This document shows positions 5,953-8,572 of a stretch of 8,572 bases of DNA, one piece after another. A program made the position numbers and the translations under genes. This DNA is from a bacterium (lineage in GTDB: Bacteria > UBA8248). The notes beneath the pieces were generated by a model. The model saw only the letters and a list, made by a program, of their open reading frames with translations. It did not search any database and was not told the origin of the DNA. Every line of letters starts with the position of its first letter. The stretch's first letter is position 1. The stretch lies in assembly GCA_027622355.1 (NCBI GenBank), contig JAQBZT010000112.1:1-8572 (forward strand). The letters are read 5' to 3'.

Positions 5953-6173
5953 GGTAGCTTCATCGAGCCCCTCCATCGGGAAAACCGACGCCCTTGGAGC
6001 CGCTTCCCCCCGTGGCTCCCCCCGGCTCTTGCCGGGTGCAGGCCGGTGTCGCCGGCCGACGCAAGGACCCTCTCTCGTATTCGAGATTTTAGCGGTCCTT
6101 TCACTATGAAATATGAGTTCCCGGGCGCCGGAGCGCAAGGGGAAAAGGGACCGTTTTCACGAGAAGAAATGAG

Positions 6174-7469
6174 TCATTTCGCCCCGGCTCCCGCCGCTGC
6201 GGAACGCCGCTGCGGCCGGGGGGTGGCGGCCTGTTTTTTTTGGGTTCTCAGGAGGATTTTCAGGGTCTGCGGAAGGAACCCCGAGAGGCGGACGCCATCG
6301 GGCAGATCGATGTGGCGCGCGCCGAGGGAGAGCTCGTGCCCGCCCTGCTCGAGCCCCTGCAGGTTGACGGCGAGCCGGAGTCTGCCCGGGTCGAGAAACT
6401 TGAGCAGATCGTCCCGGCCGCGCAGGCGCACCTGCACGCTGCGGGGCGCGGCGCCATCGAGCACAAGCCCCGGCGGCATGTTGTAGAAAAAAACGCGCAC
6501 CGTGTACGTCTGCTCCGCCCGCGCGGTGAGCTGGGCGAGAATGTCCTGCGGGTTCTGCCGGTGGTAGGCGCCCACCACCCAGAGCATGATCACGGCGGAG
6601 AGCACGGCGAGCTTCGGCCGCCAGTTCCGCGTCAGCGTGGCCCGCGTCAGCGCCCATCTGTTCCGCTGGCCGTCCTCCCGCCGGTGAAGGTGCGACACGA
6701 TCCAGGAGGCGAGGGCCTCGGGGCTTTTCACGGGTTGGATCTGCCCCCCCTCGACGGTGGACACCTCGCCGCGCTCCTCGGAGACGACGACGGCGAGGCA
6801 GTCGGAGTTTTCCGTGATGCCGATCGCGGCGCGGTGGCGCGTGCCGTAGGCGTTCGAGAGATCAAAACTCTCCGAGAGGGGAAGGACGCATCCCACCCGG
6901 TAGATTCTTCCGTCCTGGATGTAGATGGCGCCGTCGTGGTAGGAGCTCCCGATCCCAAAAATGGTCTCGAGAAGCGCGGGCTGGATCTCGGCGTTGATCT
7001 CCTCGCCCGGGCTGCGCATGAGGGATTCCAGGGCGTCGGTCCGCTCGAGGACGACGAGGGCGCCGATGCGCTTTTCGGCGAGCCGGAAGAGGGATTGCGC
7101 GGCGGCGGCGATGTTCTCATCGGTGAACTTGACGCGGCGCGCGCTCCGCAAAATGCTGGGGAGCCGCCGCATCGGATTCATCTGCATGAAAATCCGCAGG
7201 ATGTCCCGCTGGAAGGTGATGAGGAAGAAGATCAGCCCCGCGAGCCAGAGCGCCCAGAGGAGAAACGCGGTCAGCGTGAGGCCCGCCGCCTGCGCCACCA
7301 TGTAGCTGAGCCACACCGTAAAGACGCGCAGGAGCAGCCGCATCGCCTGGGTGCCGCGGAAGCGGATGTAGATCTGGTAGGCGACGAACCACATGATGGC
7401 GATGTCCACGATGTACGCCCACGGCAGCGAGCCGAGCAGCCTGCCGGGAACGATTGCTTCGAGTCCCAT
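6174..7469 (-). CDS. cdaA: CdaA-type diadenylate cyclase fused to a YbbR (CdaR-like) domain
   Basis: A 431-aa membrane protein that makes the second messenger c-di-AMP from two ATP. Three N-terminal membrane spans (about residues 14-34, 44-64, 66-86) precede the DAC domain (about 105-245), with both catalytic signatures intact: YHDGAIYI (177-184) and GTRHRAAIG (209-217). A fourth span (about 287-303) is followed by one YbbR domain (about 320-407; PPGLVLDGAAPRSVQVRLRG, LQGLEQGGHELSL, LPDGVRLSGFLP) and a basic Ala-rich tail. In Firmicutes and many other bacteria the YbbR protein (CdaR, regulator of CdaA) is a separate neighbouring gene, usually with several YbbR repeats; here one repeat is covalently attached. 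The start is ATG at 7469 with GGGGAG 7 nt upstream; the ATG at 7484 lacks such a site. Transcription is divergent from the prohead-protease-like gene. Confidence 0.93.
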   Translation of the reverse strand: MGLEAIVPGRLLGSLPWAYIVDIAIMWFVAYQIYIRFRGTQAMRLLLRVFTVWLSYMVAQAAGLTLTAFLLWALWLAGLIFFLITFQRDILRIFMQMNPMRRLPSILRSARRVKFTDENIAAAAQSLFRLAEKRIGALVVLERTDALESLMRSPGEEINAEIQPALLETIFGIGSSYHDGAIYIQDGRIYRVGCVLPLSESFDLSNAYGTRHRAAIGITENSDCLAVVVSEERGEVSTVEGGQIQPVKSPEALASWIVSHLHRREDGQRNRWALTRATLTRNWRPKLAVLSAVIMLWVVGAYHRQNPQDILAQLTARAEQTYTVRVFFYNMPPGLVLDGAAPRSVQVRLRGRDDLLKFLDPGRLRLAVNLQGLEQGGHELSLGARHIDLPDGVRLSGFLPQTLKILLRTQKKQAATPRPQRRSAAAGAGAK

Positions 7470-7631
7470 CCTGCCTCTCCCCATCGCCGGCCGCCGGGCC
7501 GGCGCGCCTTTTCGCCATCCTCGCCCAGCGCGCCCGCGCTGACAAGTTCCCCGTTTTTTTCCGGTTTGCGGAACCACCCCGATTTTCCTGCACCGCGATC
7601 CGGGCGGCGTTGTCTTACATTCCCATCCACG

Positions 7632-7652
7632 GCGGCCGCTCCCCGCGGCCGC
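7632..7652. other. perfect GC hairpin in the divergent intergenic region
   Basis: GCGGCCGC (7632-7639) and GCGGCCGC (7645-7652) flank a 5-nt TCCCC loop, giving an 8-bp all-GC stem. It lies 55 bp before the protease-like gene start and has no T-tract on either side, so it is not a standard terminator. It may be a leader hairpin of the rightward gene. I see no convincing promoter in the rest of the 237-bp gap (7470-7706). Confidence 0.45.
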
Positions 7653-7706
7653 GCGCGGCGCCCGGTCCGGGCCCCGCGGAAAACTCGAAAAGAGAGGAAG
7701 CCGAAC

Positions 7707-8572
7707 ATGCAGATGAGGTGGCGATCAGGAAAAAGGGGCGCTTCGGGGACCGGCGATACGGCGAAAAAGCCGCAGAGCATGCGGCTCACCGGTCAACTGC
7801 TCCGTGCCCTCGGGGCCGAGAGCGGGGATCCGAAGGAGCGGCCCTGGGATTTCGAGGTGCTCATCGCGCGGCCCGGCCCCTCGCGCGATGGCTCCTGGTT
7901 TCTGCCCGCGGCCGTGCTGCGGGCGGCGGCCCCGCTCTTCGAGGGGGCGCAGGCCTTCGCCAACCACGCGGAGGGGAAGGGCCCCGACATCAAGAACCTC
8001 GTCGGGTGGCACCGGCAGGTGCGGATGACGGAGGAGGGGCTCCTTAGCGCCTTCGCGGTCTCGAAATCCGCCGCCTGGTTTCACGCCATGGCCAACGACG
8101 CGCTCGAGCGGGGCATCGCCGAGCCCTTCGGCTTTTCCTTCGACGTGATGGCCGAGGCCGAGATCGCCGAGGGGGAGGCGGGCCGGGTGCTGCATTTCCG
8201 GAAGATCGTCGCGGTCAATTCCGTTGACGTGGTGCACAAGGGCCGGCTCGGAGGCGCGCTGTTGGGGCGCGCCGCGGCCGGCGTTTCCGACGTGGAGGAC
8301 AAGATGCTGGACAAAGTGTTTGAGAAGCTTCGTGCGGCGGCGCCCGGCGCCGCGGAAAAACTGGGAGCGGGCTGGACGCCCGGCGAGCTCCTCGCCGCCT
8401 GCGAGGAGGCGGGCCTCGAGTGGTCGCTCGATGGCAGGGAGAAAATGAAGGAAGGCGCCGCGCGCGCGCGCGTCCTTGCGGCGCGGCTCGCGGCCTCGGC
8501 CCTGCCCGAACCTGTGCAGGAGAAGGTGCGCGATCAGTTCCAGGGCGCGGACTTCAGCGAAGCAGAAGTCGA
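7707..8572 (+). CDS. phage prohead protease-like protein with possible scaffold region, 3' truncated by window
   Basis: An open frame of 288 codons running off the right edge, with ATG at 7707 preceded by GAGGAAG at 6-nt spacing. Residues about 46-190 resemble tailed-phage capsid-maturation (prohead) serine proteases: WDFEVLIARPG, LPAAVLRAAAPLFEGAQAFANHA (65-88, candidate catalytic His87), a LVGW segment (98-101), IAEPFGFSFDV (137-147, candidate nucleophile Ser144) and VNSVDVVHKGRLGGALL (170-186), the usual closing strand of this fold. From about 195 the sequence becomes Ala/Glu/Lys-rich and helical, as in scaffold portions fused to such proteases. Codon use is the same high-GC style as the host genes. 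No portal or terminase gene precedes it; the neighbour is cdaA on the other strand. It may open a degenerate prophage, a gene transfer agent or a domesticated capsid locus; what lies to the right decides. Confidence 0.65.
   Translation, partial: MQMRWRSGKRGASGTGDTAKKPQSMRLTGQLLRALGAESGDPKERPWDFEVLIARPGPSRDGSWFLPAAVLRAAAPLFEGAQAFANHAEGKGPDIKNLVGWHRQVRMTEEGLLSAFAVSKSAAWFHAMANDALERGIAEPFGFSFDVMAEAEIAEGEAGRVLHFRKIVAVNSVDVVHKGRLGGALLGRAAAGVSDVEDKMLDKVFEKLRAAAPGAAEKLGAGWTPGELLAACEEAGLEWSLDGREKMKEGAARARVLAARLAASALPEPVQEKVRDQFQGADFSEAEV

Larger units (their letters stand above)
5730..6058 (-). ncRNA. candidate structured RNA, copy B (distal, after cdaA)
   Basis: The second copy of the hairpin-dense element, 468 bp terminator-to-terminator from copy A. 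Minus-strand order: GGCCGG/CCGGCC (6041-6057) and CCCGGC/GCCGGG with loop AAGA (6021-6036), about 80% identical to the equivalent 39 bp of copy A; GGAGCC/GGCTCC (5996-6019); TCGG/CCGA (5976-5988); a variable part holding a 30-bp-period repeat (5902-5952); a strong stem CTCCCCG-ATCG with one bulge (5857-5889); HP1 GGGCGG/CCGTCC with loop CTAT (5815-5830); HP2 CGGCC-GGGAA/TTCCC-GGCCG (5783-5810); a 20-nt linker nearly identical to copy A; then a strong terminator. HP1 contains a G-U pair only when read on the minus strand, supporting that orientation. A TAAAAT at 6091-6086 could be a -10 element, but no good -35 is visible. Alternatively this is the structured 3' UTR of cdaA. Confidence 0.5.

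Noticed and set aside
5761..6138. 125-aa minus-strand open frame covering RNA copy B
   Set aside because: Its first half is the translation of GC hairpins, it has no convincing ribosome site, and the matching frame in copy A is unrelated upstream of the last few codons. Kept only as an alternative in a finding.
1..8572. CRISPR array, tRNA, rRNA or insertion-sequence ends
   Set aside because: I saw no regularly spaced repeats beyond the two-unit 30-bp repeat, no tRNA or rRNA signature sequences, and no transposase or terminal inverted repeats around the AT-rich block.

Overview
The window looks like chromosomal DNA from a high-GC, probably Gram-negative bacterium that uses selenocysteine. A deltaproteobacterial or Tectomicrobia-like lineage would fit a CdaA-type c-di-AMP synthase, an E. 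coli-like RimK and a selenoprotein, but no marker gene settles the taxonomy. Almost everything has strong GC bias at third codon positions. The exception is an AT-rich block near the left edge (about 60-909), which looks foreign.

Layout. (1) 1-97: the apparent 3' end of a high-GC gene, running into the AT-rich block. (2) 43-909 (+): one unrecognised protein of about 288 aa. (3) 966-5159 (-): five genes read leftwards. In transcription order these are a RimB-like aspartic protease, RimK, an AstE/aspartoacylase-family metallohydrolase, an OsmC-family redox protein with an in-frame TGA exactly at the peroxidatic cysteine (candidate selenoprotein), and an endonuclease/exonuclease/phosphatase-family protein. 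The first three are overlapping or abutting and share a good sigma70-type promoter at 5204-5232. The last two are separated by gaps of about 90 bp. (4) 5160-6173: about 1 kb without a convincing protein gene. It holds two diverged tandem copies of a hairpin-dense element of about 330-365 nt, each ending on the minus strand in a near-identical intrinsic terminator. Base changes between the copies preserve pairing, so the best reading is a duplicated structured RNA. (5) 6174-7469 (-): a diadenylate cyclase (CdaA) fused to a YbbR domain. (6) 7707-8572 (+): divergent, a phage prohead-protease-like protein that runs off the right edge.

How the parts relate. The rimB-rimK-hydrolase set is a plausible protein-tailing and -trimming module: RimK adds glutamates, and the two hydrolases are candidates for removing or processing acidic tails or other amides. 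CdaA-YbbR makes c-di-AMP at the membrane and has its own regulatory domain in cis. The selenoprotein OsmC would be a peroxide/organic hydroperoxide defence enzyme. The RNA elements lie between cdaA and the rim operon; because the rim promoter lies downstream of the last terminator, they are more likely independent transcripts or 3'-end elements than a rim leader. The most noteworthy items are the Sec-OsmC candidate and the tandem structured RNA.
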